64,000 nucleotides of DNA. Origin: Flavobacterium sp. TR2 (GTDB taxonomy: Bacteria; Bacteroidota; Bacteroidia; Flavobacteriales; Flavobacteriaceae). The DNA lies in NCBI RefSeq assembly GCF_025252405.1, contig NZ_CP104307.1, forward strand, positions 5,039,311 to 5,103,310. The letters are read 5' to 3'. Position numbers and translations under genes: made by a program. The notes below the pieces were generated by a model. The model was not told the DNA's origin. It made no database searches and saw only the letters and a list, made by a program, of their open reading frames with translations. This document shows, in pieces, positions 1 to 8,173 of this stretch. Position 1 is the first letter of the stretch. Every line of letters begins with the position of its first letter.

Positions 1-2
1 AT

Positions 3-200
3 TTTGAACTTTTATTGCCCACAATCAACAATGATTCTGTTTGGATTTTTGATGATATTCATTGGTCAAAAGACATGGAAAGGGCTTGGGAAATGATTAA
101 AAATCATCCTCAAGTAAAAGTCACAATTGATACTTTTCAATGGGGTTTCGTATTTTTCAGAAGAGAACAGCCGAAAGAACATTTTATAATACGAGCATAA
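3..200 (+). CDS. C-terminal end of a class I SAM-dependent methyltransferase (5' part outside window)
   Basis: The reading frame is open from the window edge to a TAA stop, and the 65 or so residues seen resemble the end of Bacteroidota O-methyltransferase-like class I SAM methyltransferases: a hydrophobic beta strand, then VWIFDDIHWS, a helix (MERAWEMIKNHP) and a final strand WGFVFFRRE. In that family the DDIHWS stretch follows the last core strands of the Rossmann fold. The SAM-binding part lies upstream of the window, so substrate cannot be judged. An internal TTG at 15 could start a 61-residue protein, but it would begin inside a beta strand, so I read this as a truncated larger gene. Confidence 0.6.
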   Translation, partial: FELLLPTINNDSVWIFDDIHWSKDMERAWEMIKNHPQVKVTIDTFQWGFVFFRREQPKEHFIIRA

Positions 201-218
201 AAAAAAGACGAAAAAAAC

Positions 219-226
219 TACATTTG
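219..226 (+). promoter_or_regulatory. Candidate -7 promoter element (TACATTTG) for the pyocin-knob gene
   Basis: TACATTTG fits the Bacteroidota -7 consensus TAnnTTTG and lies 33 bases before the ATG of the next gene. I see no clear TTTG-type -33 element upstream, where the sequence is an A-rich run. Confidence 0.4.
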
Positions 227-259
227 TGTTTTTATAACTACTCTAATTTTTAAAAATCT

Positions 260-1243
260 ATGGCATACAGGTTATTAATAAAAAAATGCTTTACCACAAT
301 TTTATTGTTTTCAGTGATTGCCGGAAAAGCTCAATTTTTCACCCAAAGACTACCTCTTAGCGATTTAAATTCATTTGCTAACGATCTAGGTCCGTATACC
401 ACAATGACAGCTAACAAACCTCCTTTTTCTGATTATGGAACTATTTTGGCACTTAGATACTGGGATGGAGGAGTATCAGACTGGAGAAGTCAATTAGTAT
501 TTGATACTAAAAATGATTTTTATTTCAGACAATCTACAAATAATGGAGGAACTTCGTGGTCAGCATGGAATAAAATCTACCATTCAGGCAATCTCAACAA
601 TAATGAAACAGACTTTTACGCTAAACTTCTAACAGCAAAAGAACTAGCCATCTACAGTAATGAAAGTTTAAATGGATGGGGTATTTCACATATTTATTGG
701 CAAGGCCATTCATTAATTATGGGATCACCAAAAGGAGCCTTTACTCATAATGGTCTAGTATTGAGACCTGGTGGTGCTGCAGGTGGTTTTCTTGATAATA
801 CATTTGATATTGATGTCGCACATGGAATAGATAATTATGAAACACGTATACATTTTTCAGCATCAGGTAATTCTTTTATTAACTCTGGCAATGTTGGGAT
901 AGGAATAAAGAATCCTCAAAATAAGTTAGACGTTAATGGCACAGTCCATTCAAAAGAAGTAAAAGTTGATATGGATGGGTGGTCAGATTTCGTTTTTAAA
1001 GAAAATTACAATCTTCCAACTCTAATTGAAGTTGAAAAACACATTAATGAAAAAGGGCACTTAGAAAATATACCGAGTGAAAAAGAAGTGATCAAAAATG
1101 GTATAAATTTAGGTGAAATGGATGCTAAACTTCTCCAAAAAATTGAAGAGCTGACATTATATATCATAGATTTAAATAAAAAAATGGAAGAACAAAATAA
1201 GCAGCTAGAACAAATGAAAAAAGAACTAGCAAGTAAAAAATAA
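260..1243 (+). CDS. Secreted pyocin-knob / tail-fibre-like protein with C-terminal coiled coil
   Basis: A 327-residue exported protein. Residues 1-24 form a signal peptide ending GKAQ. Residues about 30-115 look like a pyocin-knob domain as found in phage and pyocin tail fibres (YWDGGVSDWRSQLVFD, then NNGGTSWSAWNKIYHSGN). The middle is beta-rich. From residue 211 it has the NVGIG-x(3)-PQNKLDVNGTV signature that precedes the trimerising tail of many Bacteroidota tail-fibre-like surface proteins, followed by a helical end (285-327) rich in K, E and Q that should form a coiled coil. No S74 autoprotease motif is obvious. Role: probably a trimeric secreted or surface adhesin-like fibre; the target is unknown. 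It is monocistronic, with its own terminator. Confidence 0.7.
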   Translation: MAYRLLIKKCFTTILLFSVIAGKAQFFTQRLPLSDLNSFANDLGPYTTMTANKPPFSDYGTILALRYWDGGVSDWRSQLVFDTKNDFYFRQSTNNGGTSWSAWNKIYHSGNLNNNETDFYAKLLTAKELAIYSNESLNGWGISHIYWQGHSLIMGSPKGAFTHNGLVLRPGGAAGGFLDNTFDIDVAHGIDNYETRIHFSASGNSFINSGNVGIGIKNPQNKLDVNGTVHSKEVKVDMDGWSDFVFKENYNLPTLIEVEKHINEKGHLENIPSEKEVIKNGINLGEMDAKLLQKIEELTLYIIDLNKKMEEQNKQLEQMKKELASKK

Positions 1244-1275
1244 AAAAAGACGATCATTTCTGATCGTCTTTTTCG
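1242..1275. terminator. Bidirectional rho-independent terminator
   Basis: An 8-bp stem GACGATCA / TGATCGTC with a 4-base loop (TTTC) is flanked by an A-run on the left and a T-run on the right. It sits between two convergent genes and can end transcription on both strands. Confidence 0.85.
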
Positions 1276-1298
1276 TTTCTAATTCAAAATTTTAAAAT

Positions 1299-1958
1299 CT
1301 ATTTCTTTGCATCTTTGTTTTCTTCAGACTTAGCACCCATTCTGTTTACAGTGTACATTGGTGCGAACTTAATTTTCAAACCAGCAATTTTTCTGTTATC
1401 CTCAGCAGTCAATCCTTCTTTTTCAACTGTATTTTTACGGCTGTCAAGGGCTTCATACATTAATTTAACTTCATCCCAGTCTTCTCTAGAATATTTGTCC
1501 TTATTATTTTCTACAGTATGGACAAACTGCTGATAAACGCTATGAATATTTTGAGCATTAACCCAGTTAAAATTCATATCATCACCAATTTTTCCTGCGC
1601 CAAACAAAGCATCTCTTAATTGCTGTTTAGGACTAGGAGCTGGAGGGGCAAATTGGGCGGTCATTTCATTTTTAAATTCTTCGTATTTAATTTTACTTGC
1701 ATTTATTTTTTCAGTCGCAGCAGCATTATCTTTAATATCTGCCAAAGCGGCTTGAGCTTCTTGAGATCTTCTGTCGTATTCAGCTTCTACGCTCTTCCAA
1801 TTATCTTTCAAATCAGCGGCGGCAACATTTTTAACAGAGTCAACATACACAACGTAGTTCTCTACTGTTTTTTGCGCTCTTTCTTGTTTTTCATCTTTAC
1901 ACGATGTAAGTCCAAATACTAATAATGCAATTCCTGTGGCTATTTTTATATTTTTCAT
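1299..1958 (-). CDS. Putative lipoprotein, helical, unknown function
   Basis: A 219-residue protein with a lipoprotein signal: a hydrophobic stretch followed by lipobox LTSC (Cys 20) and then KDEKQE. The mature part is charged and mostly helical, with repeated stretches such as KDNWKSVEAEYDRRSQEAQAALADIKDNAAATEKI that suggest a coiled coil. It ends with a low-complexity, lysine-rich tail. Acidic and lysine residues after the lipid-bearing Cys could direct it to the outer membrane. I do not recognise a named enzymatic domain. It is transcribed alone, divergently from the ABC ATPase gene across a 296-bp spacer. Confidence 0.7.
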   Translation of the reverse strand: MKNIKIATGIALLVFGLTSCKDEKQERAQKTVENYVVYVDSVKNVAAADLKDNWKSVEAEYDRRSQEAQAALADIKDNAAATEKINASKIKYEEFKNEMTAQFAPPAPSPKQQLRDALFGAGKIGDDMNFNWVNAQNIHSVYQQFVHTVENNKDKYSREDWDEVKLMYEALDSRKNTVEKEGLTAEDNRKIAGLKIKFAPMYTVNRMGAKSEENKDAKK

Positions 1959-2254
1959 AATCTATAGTTATTAATTAATTATATAAACAAATTTACCTAA
2001 TGCCTATTTAAAAAAATTACATTATTCTCACATCTTAAAAATTAAAAACATATTAAAACTATAAAACACAGCAAATACTGAGAATTACACAAAAATCATC
2101 AAAAATCATATAACACATTTAGACTTAAAAAATGTATTCTATTGATTGTTGTAATACATATAATTTAAGGAAAGCGATTTTTGTAACAAAAACCAATTAT
2201 CAACTACTTATTCAAAAGTGTTTTGTACTTTTAAATCCAAAATTGTAAAATAAA

Positions 2255-2941
2255 ATGGCTGAACCATTAATTAAAATAACCGACATTAAACGAAATTTTA
2301 CTTTAGGAAACGAAATTGTTTATGTTTTAAAAGGAATTGATCTAGAAATACAAAAAGGCGAATATGTTGCTTTAATGGGACCTTCCGGATCAGGAAAATC
2401 TACATTAATGAATTTGTTAGGCTGTTTAGATACACCAACTTCTGGTCGTTATATTTTAAATGGAAAAGATGTCAGCAAAATGAAAGATGATGAATTGGCC
2501 GAAATTCGAAACAAAGAAATTGGTTTCGTTTTTCAGACTTTCAATCTTTTACCAAGAACAACTGCTTTAGACAATGTTGCATTACCTATGATTTATGCCG
2601 GTTACGGAAAATCTGAAAGAATTGCCCGCGCAACCGAAGTTTTAAAACAAGTAAACCTTGCCGATAGAATGGATCACCAGCCCAATCAGCTTTCTGGAGG
2701 GCAGCGCCAGCGTGTTGCAGTTGCTCGCGCTTTGGTCAACAAGCCTTCTATTATTTTGGCCGACGAACCAACAGGAAACCTAGATAGTAAAACTTCTGTA
2801 GAAATCATGAAACTTTTTGGAGATATTCATGCGCAAGGAAATACTGTAATTCTAGTAACTCACGAAGAAGACATTGCCGCTTACGCTCACAGAATTATTC
2901 GTTTGCGAGATGGCTTAATTGAAAGCGACACCACAAAATAA
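2255..2941 (+). CDS. ABC transporter ATP-binding protein, LolD/MacB type
   Basis: A 228-residue cytoplasmic ATPase of the LolD/MacB/FtsE group. Visible motifs in order: Walker [10 protein letters not shown] (about residues 42-50), Q-loop in [19 protein letters not shown], signature [15 protein letters not shown], Walker [14 protein letters not shown] and H-loop [20 protein letters not shown]. The N-terminal INLIKI-like strand followed by [20 protein letters not shown] is typical. Its partner would be an FtsX/MacB-like permease; one is encoded elsewhere in the window (58.2 kb), but adjacency gives no support for pairing. It could serve lipoprotein release or peptide export; which one cannot be decided here. 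Confidence 0.85.
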   Translation: MAEPLIKITDIKRNFTLGNEIVYVLKGIDLEIQKGEYVALMGPSGSGKSTLMNLLGCLDTPTSGRYILNGKDVSKMKDDELAEIRNKEIGFVFQTFNLLPRTTALDNVALPMIYAGYGKSERIARATEVLKQVNLADRMDHQPNQLSGGQRQRVAVARALVNKPSIILADEPTGNLDSKTSVEIMKLFGDIHAQGNTVILVTHEEDIAAYAHRIIRLRDGLIESDTTK

Positions 2942-3040
2942 TTTTAGATTTCTGATTTTAGATTTTAGATTATTCTCTAAATCTAAAATTGTAGACAACA
3001 GCATATCACAATCTAAAATCAAAAATCTACAATCTACAAT
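2942..3040. repeat. Intergenic AATCTAAAAT-type inverted repeats
   Basis: The spacer before the adenosyltransferase gene is built almost only from copies of ATTTTAGATT on one side and AATCTAAAAT on the other, so it can fold into an imperfect hairpin. The same words recur at about 58019-58046 upstream of hisS. I read it as a dispersed intergenic repeat; it may also reduce read-through from the upstream ATPase gene. Confidence 0.6.
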
Positions 3041-3044
3041 AAAA

Positions 3045-3614
3045 ATGAAAGTATATACCAAAACAGGCGATAAAGGAACGACAGCTCTATTTGGCGGAGA
3101 CCGCGTCCCAAAAGACCACATCAGAATTGACAGTTATGGAACTGTTGACGAGCTGAACTCTTATATTGGATTAATCCGTGATCAGGAAATGGACTCGCAT
3201 TATAAAACCATTTTAATCGAAATTCAAGACCGTCTTTTTACTGTTGGTGCCATTTTGGCAACTCCGCAAGAAAAAGAAGTTTTAAAAAATGGAAAACTAC
3301 GCTTAGAAAATCTAGGCATAATCGATTCGGATATTGAATTATTAGAAAACGAAATAGATAAAATGGACGGAAGCCTTCCGCCAATGACTCATTTTGTTTT
3401 GCCTGGAGGACATCCAACTGTGTCACATTGTCATATAGCACGCTGTATTTGCCGTCGCGCAGAACGTTTAGCAGTGCATTTAAGCCATAACGAACACGTT
3501 CCTGAAATAGCAATACAGTACTTAAACCGACTTTCTGACTACCTTTTTGTCTTGGCACGAAAGTTGTCCTCAGACTTAAAAGCGGAGGAAGTGAAATGGA
3601 TACCCAGAAAATAA
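3045..3614 (+). CDS. Cob(I)yrinic acid a,c-diamide adenosyltransferase, PduO type
   Basis: A 189-residue PduO-type ATP:corrinoid adenosyltransferase, which transfers the 5'-deoxyadenosyl group of ATP to cob(I)alamin to make adenosylcobalamin. Family signatures are clear: N-terminal ATP site KVYTKTGDKGTTALFGGDRV, the VDELNSYIG helix, and the C-terminal helices RCICRRAERLAV and NRLSDYLFVLARKL, where the conserved Arg and Asp contact ATP and corrinoid. I start it at ATG 3045 because the longer open frame upstream only translates the intergenic repeat. Functionally it links to meaB at 25.5 kb, the chaperone of AdoCbl-dependent methylmalonyl-CoA mutase. Confidence 0.9.
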   Translation: MKVYTKTGDKGTTALFGGDRVPKDHIRIDSYGTVDELNSYIGLIRDQEMDSHYKTILIEIQDRLFTVGAILATPQEKEVLKNGKLRLENLGIIDSDIELLENEIDKMDGSLPPMTHFVLPGGHPTVSHCHIARCICRRAERLAVHLSHNEHVPEIAIQYLNRLSDYLFVLARKLSSDLKAEEVKWIPRK

Positions 3615-3621
3615 ATTTTCT

Positions 3622-3749
3622 GGAAATTCCAAATTTTAAATTCCGAGGGAAAAGTAAAAATCTAGGAGTTTAAATTACAGAATAAAATTCCGAAACTGGG
3701 CGCTATAATTGCCTTTTTTGGAGTTTGGAATTTAAAAATTGGAATTTAG
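3622..3749. repeat. AATTCC-family intergenic inverted repeat
   Basis: Two arms of about 21 bp (3624-3644 and 3727-3747) are reverse complements with one mismatch; the core words are AAATTCCAAATTT and GGAATTT. They enclose about 80 bp that include GCGCTATAATTGCC. Related arms occur at 44532-44623 and 53130-53188, so this is a dispersed family found only between genes or at gene ends in this window. Confidence 0.7.
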
Positions 3750-3792
3750 CAATTGACGTTCTTAAATTTTATTAAAATAAATCAAAATTTAC

Positions 3793-3822
3793 TTGTCTTT
3801 TTCAGTAAAAAATTTATTTTTG
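3793..3822 (+). promoter_or_regulatory. Bacteroidota-type promoter (TTG-N19-TATTTTTG)
   Basis: TATTTTTG at 3815-3822 is an exact TAnnTTTG -7 match, with a TTG (3793-3795) 19 bases upstream as -33 element. The start codon of the DUF2795-type gene follows 21 bases after the -7 element. Confidence 0.6.
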
Positions 3823-3843
3823 CACAAACTAAACAGATAACAG

Positions 3844-4065
3844 ATGTATTGGACATTAGAATTAGCATCTTATTTAAGTGATGCGCCATGGCCTGCTAAC
3901 AAAGATGAACTTATTGACTACGCCATTAGAGCTGGTGCTCCATTAGAGGTGGTAGAAAACCTTCAGTCAATCGAAGATGAAGGGGAGATATATGAATCAA
4001 TGGAAGAAATTTGGCCTGATTATCCAACAGACGAAGATTATCTTTGGAATGAGGATGAATATTAA
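3844..4065 (+). CDS. DUF2795-type small acidic protein
   Basis: A 73-residue, strongly acidic protein. The N-terminal half (YWTLELASYLSDAPWPANKDELIDYAIR, then AGAPLEVVENLQSI) matches the helical pattern of the DUF2795 family, in which a small helical domain resembles nucleic-acid or protein-binding folds; the C-terminal part is an acidic tail (DEGEIYESMEEIWPDYPTDEDY). Its own promoter and terminator make it a monocistronic gene just upstream of secA. The molecular role is unknown in the family. Confidence 0.75.
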   Translation: MYWTLELASYLSDAPWPANKDELIDYAIRAGAPLEVVENLQSIEDEGEIYESMEEIWPDYPTDEDYLWNEDEY

Positions 4066-4080
4066 AAAATAAACCAAAGG

Positions 4081-4110
4081 AAAAAGTCTCATCACAGAGA
4101 CTTTTTTTTT
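4081..4110 (+). terminator. Rho-independent terminator
   Basis: AAAAAGTCTC / GAGACTTTTT stem with loop ATCACA, then a T-run. It separates the small acidic gene from secA. Confidence 0.85.
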
Positions 4111-4151
4111 GGTTCAAATACATATTATATAATAAAGAAATACAATAAATC

Positions 4152-7100
4152 ATGAGTTTCATAAACAGTATTATTAAAGTCTTTGTCGGCGATAAGTCGC
4201 AAAAAGATGTCAAAGCTTTACAACCTTACTTAAATAAAATTAAAACATTCGAAGCTCCATTAATGAGTCTTACAAACGACGAATTAAGAGGAAGAACCGT
4301 ATATTTTAAAGACAGAATCAAAGAAGCTAGAGCTGATAAAGATGCTAAAATCGCTTCGCTTAAAGCTGAAGTAGAAAACATCGAAGACATCGATAAAAGA
4401 GAAGACATTTATGACGCAATAGATGCTCTTGAAAAAGAAGCTTATGAAATCTCTGAAAAAACTTTATTGGAAATTCTTCCAGAAGCATTTTCTGTTGTAA
4501 AAGAAACGGCTCGCCGTTTTAAAGAAAACTCACATATCGAAGTTACAGCAACTCCAAAAGACCGCGAATTCTCAGCAACAAAATCATACATCACTATTGA
4601 TGGCGATAAAGCTATTTGGGCTAACAAATGGAATGCTGCCGGAAAAGACATCACTTGGGACATGATTCACTATGATGTTCAGTTAATTGGCGGTATGGTA
4701 TTGCACGAAGGTAAAGTTGCCGAAATGCAAACGGGAGAAGGAAAAACTTTGGTTGCTACCCTTCCGCTTTACTTAAACGCTTTGACAGGAAACGGAGTTC
4801 ACTTAGTAACAGTGAACGACTACTTAGCAAAACGTGATAGCACTTGGAAAGCGCCTTTATTCGAGTTCCACGGTTTATCTGTTGACTGTATTGACAATCA
4901 CCAGCCAAGTACAGAAGCTAGAAAAAAAGCTTACGACGCTGACATCACTTACGGAACTAACAATGAGTTTGGTTTTGACTACCTAAGAGATAACATGGCA
5001 CACTCGCCTAGCGACTTAGTGCAAAGAAAACACAATTTTGCAATCGTCGACGAGGTTGACTCTGTATTAATTGATGACGCCAGAACACCTCTTATTATTT
5101 CAGGACCAGTTCCTCAGGGAGACCGTCATGAGTTCAACGAATTGAAACCAAAAATTGAAAACTTAGTTTCTCAACAACGTCAGTTAGCAAATGGTTTCTT
5201 GGCTGAAGCTAAAAAATTAATCAAAGAAGGAAATACTAAAGATGGAGGTTTCTTATTGTTAAGAGCTTACAGATCTTTACCTAAAAATAAAGCATTAATT
5301 AAATTTTTAAGTGAAGAAGGAATTAAACAATTGCTTCAAAAAACTGAAAATCAATATATGCAAGACAACAATCGCGAAATGCACAAAGTTGATGAAGCTT
5401 TGTATTTTGTGATTGAAGAAAAAAACAATCAAGTTGAATTGACAGACAATGGTATCAAATACCTTTCTGGAGATACAGATGCAGATTTCTTCGTGTTACC
5501 AGACATTGGAACAGAAATCGCTGCGATTGAAAAACAAAAACTAGACAAAGACGCTGAAGCCGAAGCTAAAGAAAGATTATTCCAAGATTTTGGTGTAAAA
5601 AGCGAACGTATCCATACTCTTACCCAGCTTTTAAAAGCTTACGCTTTATTCGAAAAAGACGTAGAGTACGTTATCATGGACAACAAAATTATGATTGTCG
5701 ATGAGCAGACAGGTCGTATCATGGACGGACGCCGTTATTCTGATGGTCTTCACCAAGCGATCGAAGCAAAAGAAAACGTAAAAATCGAAGCTGCAACTCA
5801 AACTTTTGCAACAGTTACATTACAGAACTATTTCAGAATGTACAGCAAATTGGCTGGTATGACTGGTACTGCTGTTACCGAGGCCGGCGAGTTATGGCAA
5901 ATCTATAAATTGGATGTTGTTGAAATTCCAACCAACCGTCCAATTGCAAGACAAGACAAAGAAGATTACATCTACAAAACTACACGTGAAAAATTCAACG
6001 CTGTAATCGAAGACGTAACTGAATTATCGCAAGCTGGAAGGCCAGTATTGATTGGAACAACTTCTGTAGAAATTTCTGAATTATTAAGCCGTATGCTTAA
6101 AATGAGAGGAATCACACACAACGTATTGAATGCTAAAATGCATAAGCAAGAAGCACAAATCGTTGAAGAAGCTGGTAAAGCGGGAGTTGTAACTATTGCA
6201 ACAAATATGGCTGGTCGTGGTACCGATATTAAATTATCTCCAGAAGTAAAAGCTGCGGGAGGTTTAGCAATCGTAGGTACCGAACGTCACGATTCTCGTC
6301 GTGTAGACAGACAGTTACGCGGTCGTTCTGGCCGTCAGGGAGATCCAGGAAGTTCTCAATTCTACGTTTCTCTTGAAGATAACTTAATGCGTTTGTTCGG
6401 TTCTGAAAGAGTTGCGAAAGTAATGGACAGAATGGGACTTAAAGAAGGTGAAGTTATCCAGCATTCTATGATGACTAAATCTATCGAACGTGCTCAGAAA
6501 AAAGTAGAAGAAAACAACTTTGGTGTTCGTAAACGTTTATTAGAGTATGATGACGTAATGAACTCACAACGTGAAGTGGTTTACAAACGTCGTCGTCACG
6601 CATTGTTCGGAGAGCGTTTGAAACTAGATATTGCGAATATGCTTTATGACACTTGCGAATTAATCGTAAGCAACAATAAAGTAGCTAATGATTTCAAAGG
6701 ATTTGAATTTGATTTAATTCGTTATTTCGGAATCACATCTCCTCTTTCAGAAGCTGATTTCGCTAAATTATCAGATATTGAAGTTACTGGAAAAGTATAC
6801 AAAGAAGCTTTAGCTTTCTACACTGAAAAAACAGAAAGAAGCGCTAGAGAAGCTTTCCCAATCATTAAAGGAGTTTACGAAGAGCCAAACAACCATTTCG
6901 AAAGAATTGTCGTTCCTTTTACAGACGGAATCAAAACTTTGAATGTGGTTACTGACTTGAAAAAAGCTTACGACAGCGAAGGTGCTCAATTGGTTGCTGA
7001 TTTTGAGAAAAACATCACGCTTTCAATTGTTGATGAGGCTTGGAAAAAACACTTACGCAAAATGGACGAATTGAAACAATCTGTTCAATTGGCTGTTCAC

Positions 7101-7499
7101 GAGCAAAAAGATCCATTGCTTATTTACAAATTAGAAGCTTTCAATTTGTTTAGAGGAATGTTGGACAACGTTAACAAAGAAGTTATTTCATTCTTATTCA
7201 AAGGTGACTTACCTGCTCAAAACGTTCCTGAAATTCACGAAGCAAGAGAAGTAGTTCGTCCAAAAGAAAACTTACAGTTAAGTAAAGACGAAATTCCAAA
7301 TAGCGAAAGTATGAACCGTGAGGCTGGAGAAACTCAACAACGTCAGGTTACTGAAACTATCGTTAGAGATATGCCAAAAATCAACAGAAATGATACTGTT
7401 GTCGTTCAAGAAATTGCTACTGGCAAAACAGAAACGATGAAGTACAAAAAGGCTGAAGGCTTATTAGCAGCTGGAACTTGGGTTTTGGTTAATGAATAA
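4152..7499 (+). CDS. secA: Preprotein translocase ATPase SecA
   Basis: A 1115-residue SecA, the motor that drives unfolded preproteins through SecYEG. Visible features: nucleotide-binding domain 1 with Walker A MQTGEGKT (about residues 192-199), motif [10 protein letters not shown], Walker [21 protein letters not shown], the preprotein cross-linking insert, NBD2 with [12 protein letters not shown] and [16 protein letters not shown], and the helical scaffold and wing. It is longer than the roughly 900 residues of E. coli SecA because of an insertion of about 90 residues after IISGPV, as is usual in Bacteroidota. The C-terminal Cys/His zinc motif that binds SecB is absent; the protein ends GTWVLVNE. 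It is transcribed alone. Confidence 0.98.
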   Translation: MSFINSIIKVFVGDKSQKDVKALQPYLNKIKTFEAPLMSLTNDELRGRTVYFKDRIKEARADKDAKIASLKAEVENIEDIDKREDIYDAIDALEKEAYEISEKTLLEILPEAFSVVKETARRFKENSHIEVTATPKDREFSATKSYITIDGDKAIWANKWNAAGKDITWDMIHYDVQLIGGMVLHEGKVAEMQTGEGKTLVATLPLYLNALTGNGVHLVTVNDYLAKRDSTWKAPLFEFHGLSVDCIDNHQPSTEARKKAYDADITYGTNNEFGFDYLRDNMAHSPSDLVQRKHNFAIVDEVDSVLIDDARTPLIISGPVPQGDRHEFNELKPKIENLVSQQRQLANGFLAEAKKLIKEGNTKDGGFLLLRAYRSLPKNKALIKFLSEEGIKQLLQKTENQYMQDNNREMHKVDEALYFVIEEKNNQVELTDNGIKYLSGDTDADFFVLPDIGTEIAAIEKQKLDKDAEAEAKERLFQDFGVKSERIHTLTQLLKAYALFEKDVEYVIMDNKIMIVDEQTGRIMDGRRYSDGLHQAIEAKENVKIEAATQTFATVTLQNYFRMYSKLAGMTGTAVTEAGELWQIYKLDVVEIPTNRPIARQDKEDYIYKTTREKFNAVIEDVTELSQAGRPVLIGTTSVEISELLSRMLKMRGITHNVLNAKMHKQEAQIVEEAGKAGVVTIATNMAGRGTDIKLSPEVKAAGGLAIVGTERHDSRRVDRQLRGRSGRQGDPGSSQFYVSLEDNLMRLFGSERVAKVMDRMGLKEGEVIQHSMMTKSIERAQKKVEENNFGVRKRLLEYDDVMNSQREVVYKRRRHALFGERLKLDIANMLYDTCELIVSNNKVANDFKGFEFDLIRYFGITSPLSEADFAKLSDIEVTGKVYKEALAFYTEKTERSAREAFPIIKGVYEEPNNHFERIVVPFTDGIKTLNVVTDLKKAYDSEGAQLVADFEKNITLSIVDEAWKKHLRKMDELKQSVQLAVHEQKDPLLIYKLEAFNLFRGMLDNVNKEVISFLFKGDLPAQNVPEIHEAREVVRPKENLQLSKDEIPNSESMNREAGETQQRQVTETIVRDMPKINRNDTVVVQEIATGKTETMKYKKAEGLLAAGTWVLVNE

Positions 7500-7553
7500 A
7501 TTCTAAGCAGTTGGTCGCAATCACATTTTGCAGACTATTTAAATTACATATTC

Positions 7554-7596
7554 AACCCGACAGATTTTTAGATTCTGTCGGGTTTCTTTTTTTTTT
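7554..7596 (+). terminator. Rho-independent terminator of secA (CCCGACAG family)
   Basis: AACCCGACAGA / TCTGTCGGGTT stem followed by a long T-run. The same CCCGACAG / CTGTCGGG stem is used at 31554-31590. Confidence 0.9.
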
Positions 7597-7678
7597 AAAT
7601 TTCCAGTTTCTGCATTCTAATTGTAAACAGAAACTAAATTAAACAACAAAAATCATTACAATTAAAAATAATATAATG

Positions 7679-7686
7679 TATTTTTG
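7679..7686 (+). promoter_or_regulatory. -7 promoter element (TATTTTTG) that overlaps a false TTG start
   Basis: An exact TAnnTTTG match. Its last bases form an in-frame TTG, so that codon cannot be the translation start of the gene it drives; transcription should begin a few bases further on. No clear -33 element is seen. Confidence 0.5.
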
Positions 7687-7710
7687 CCTTCAAAAACAAC
7701 GAAACACGCT

Positions 7711-8088
7711 TTGAAACGGCTTTTGGTCATATTTCTTTCCTGCATGCTATTAGTTCCTTCTTTTGGCAGTTTCTTTGTTTATACCTCATTCAAACTAAAT
7801 CAAGAAGAAATTTCTAAAACAATTTGCGTACAGCGCAAAATGGTTTTCAATAGCTGTAATGGCCGTTGTGAACTTCAAAAAAGCTTAAAAAAATACGCAG
7901 ACAATGAAAAAAGAATGCAAAACAATCTGAAAGAAAAAGCAGAGGTCGTTTACATTCAGACTTCAATCTTAAACAATTTTAAATTAACAGGACTTATCGA
8001 ATCAAAAGCAAAAATTTTCGCTTCATTTGATAAAAAGCCTATTGCAATCGCAAATTCAATTTTTCACCCTCCATCCTATTTTATATAA
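7711..8088 (+). CDS. Small membrane-anchored cysteine-motif protein upstream of TonB receptor
   Basis: About 125 residues from the TTG at 7711, which gives a natural positively charged N-terminus (MKRLLVIFLSCMLLVPSFGSFFVY) with one hydrophobic segment; ATG 7744 would remove the charges. Conserved-looking features are TICVQRK, then NSCNGRCEL, giving a C-x(11)-C-x(3)-C pattern just after the membrane segment, followed by a Lys/Glu-rich helix. I recall similar small proteins with CNGKC-like motifs upstream of TonB receptors in other Bacteroidota. The Cys set could bind a metal or heme-type ligand; that is inference. It lies 85 bp before the receptor and is probably cotranscribed. Confidence 0.6.
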   Translation: MKRLLVIFLSCMLLVPSFGSFFVYTSFKLNQEEISKTICVQRKMVFNSCNGRCELQKSLKKYADNEKRMQNNLKEKAEVVYIQTSILNNFKLTGLIESKAKIFASFDKKPIAIANSIFHPPSYFI

Positions 8089-8173
8089 ATTTTAAAAAGT
8101 CAAAATTTTAAGACTTGCAGTTCGCTTACGGCCTAAAGCCTATAGCTTACAGCTTTAATTTATATAATCCAAA

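Noticed and set aside
2919..3044. N-terminal extension of the adenosyltransferase
   Set aside because: The added 42 residues come from AATCTAAAAT repeats; the family begins at MKVYTKTGDKG.
7684..7710. TTG at 7684 as start of the small Cys protein
   Set aside because: It lies within the TATTTTTG -7 promoter element, so it would not be in the mRNA.
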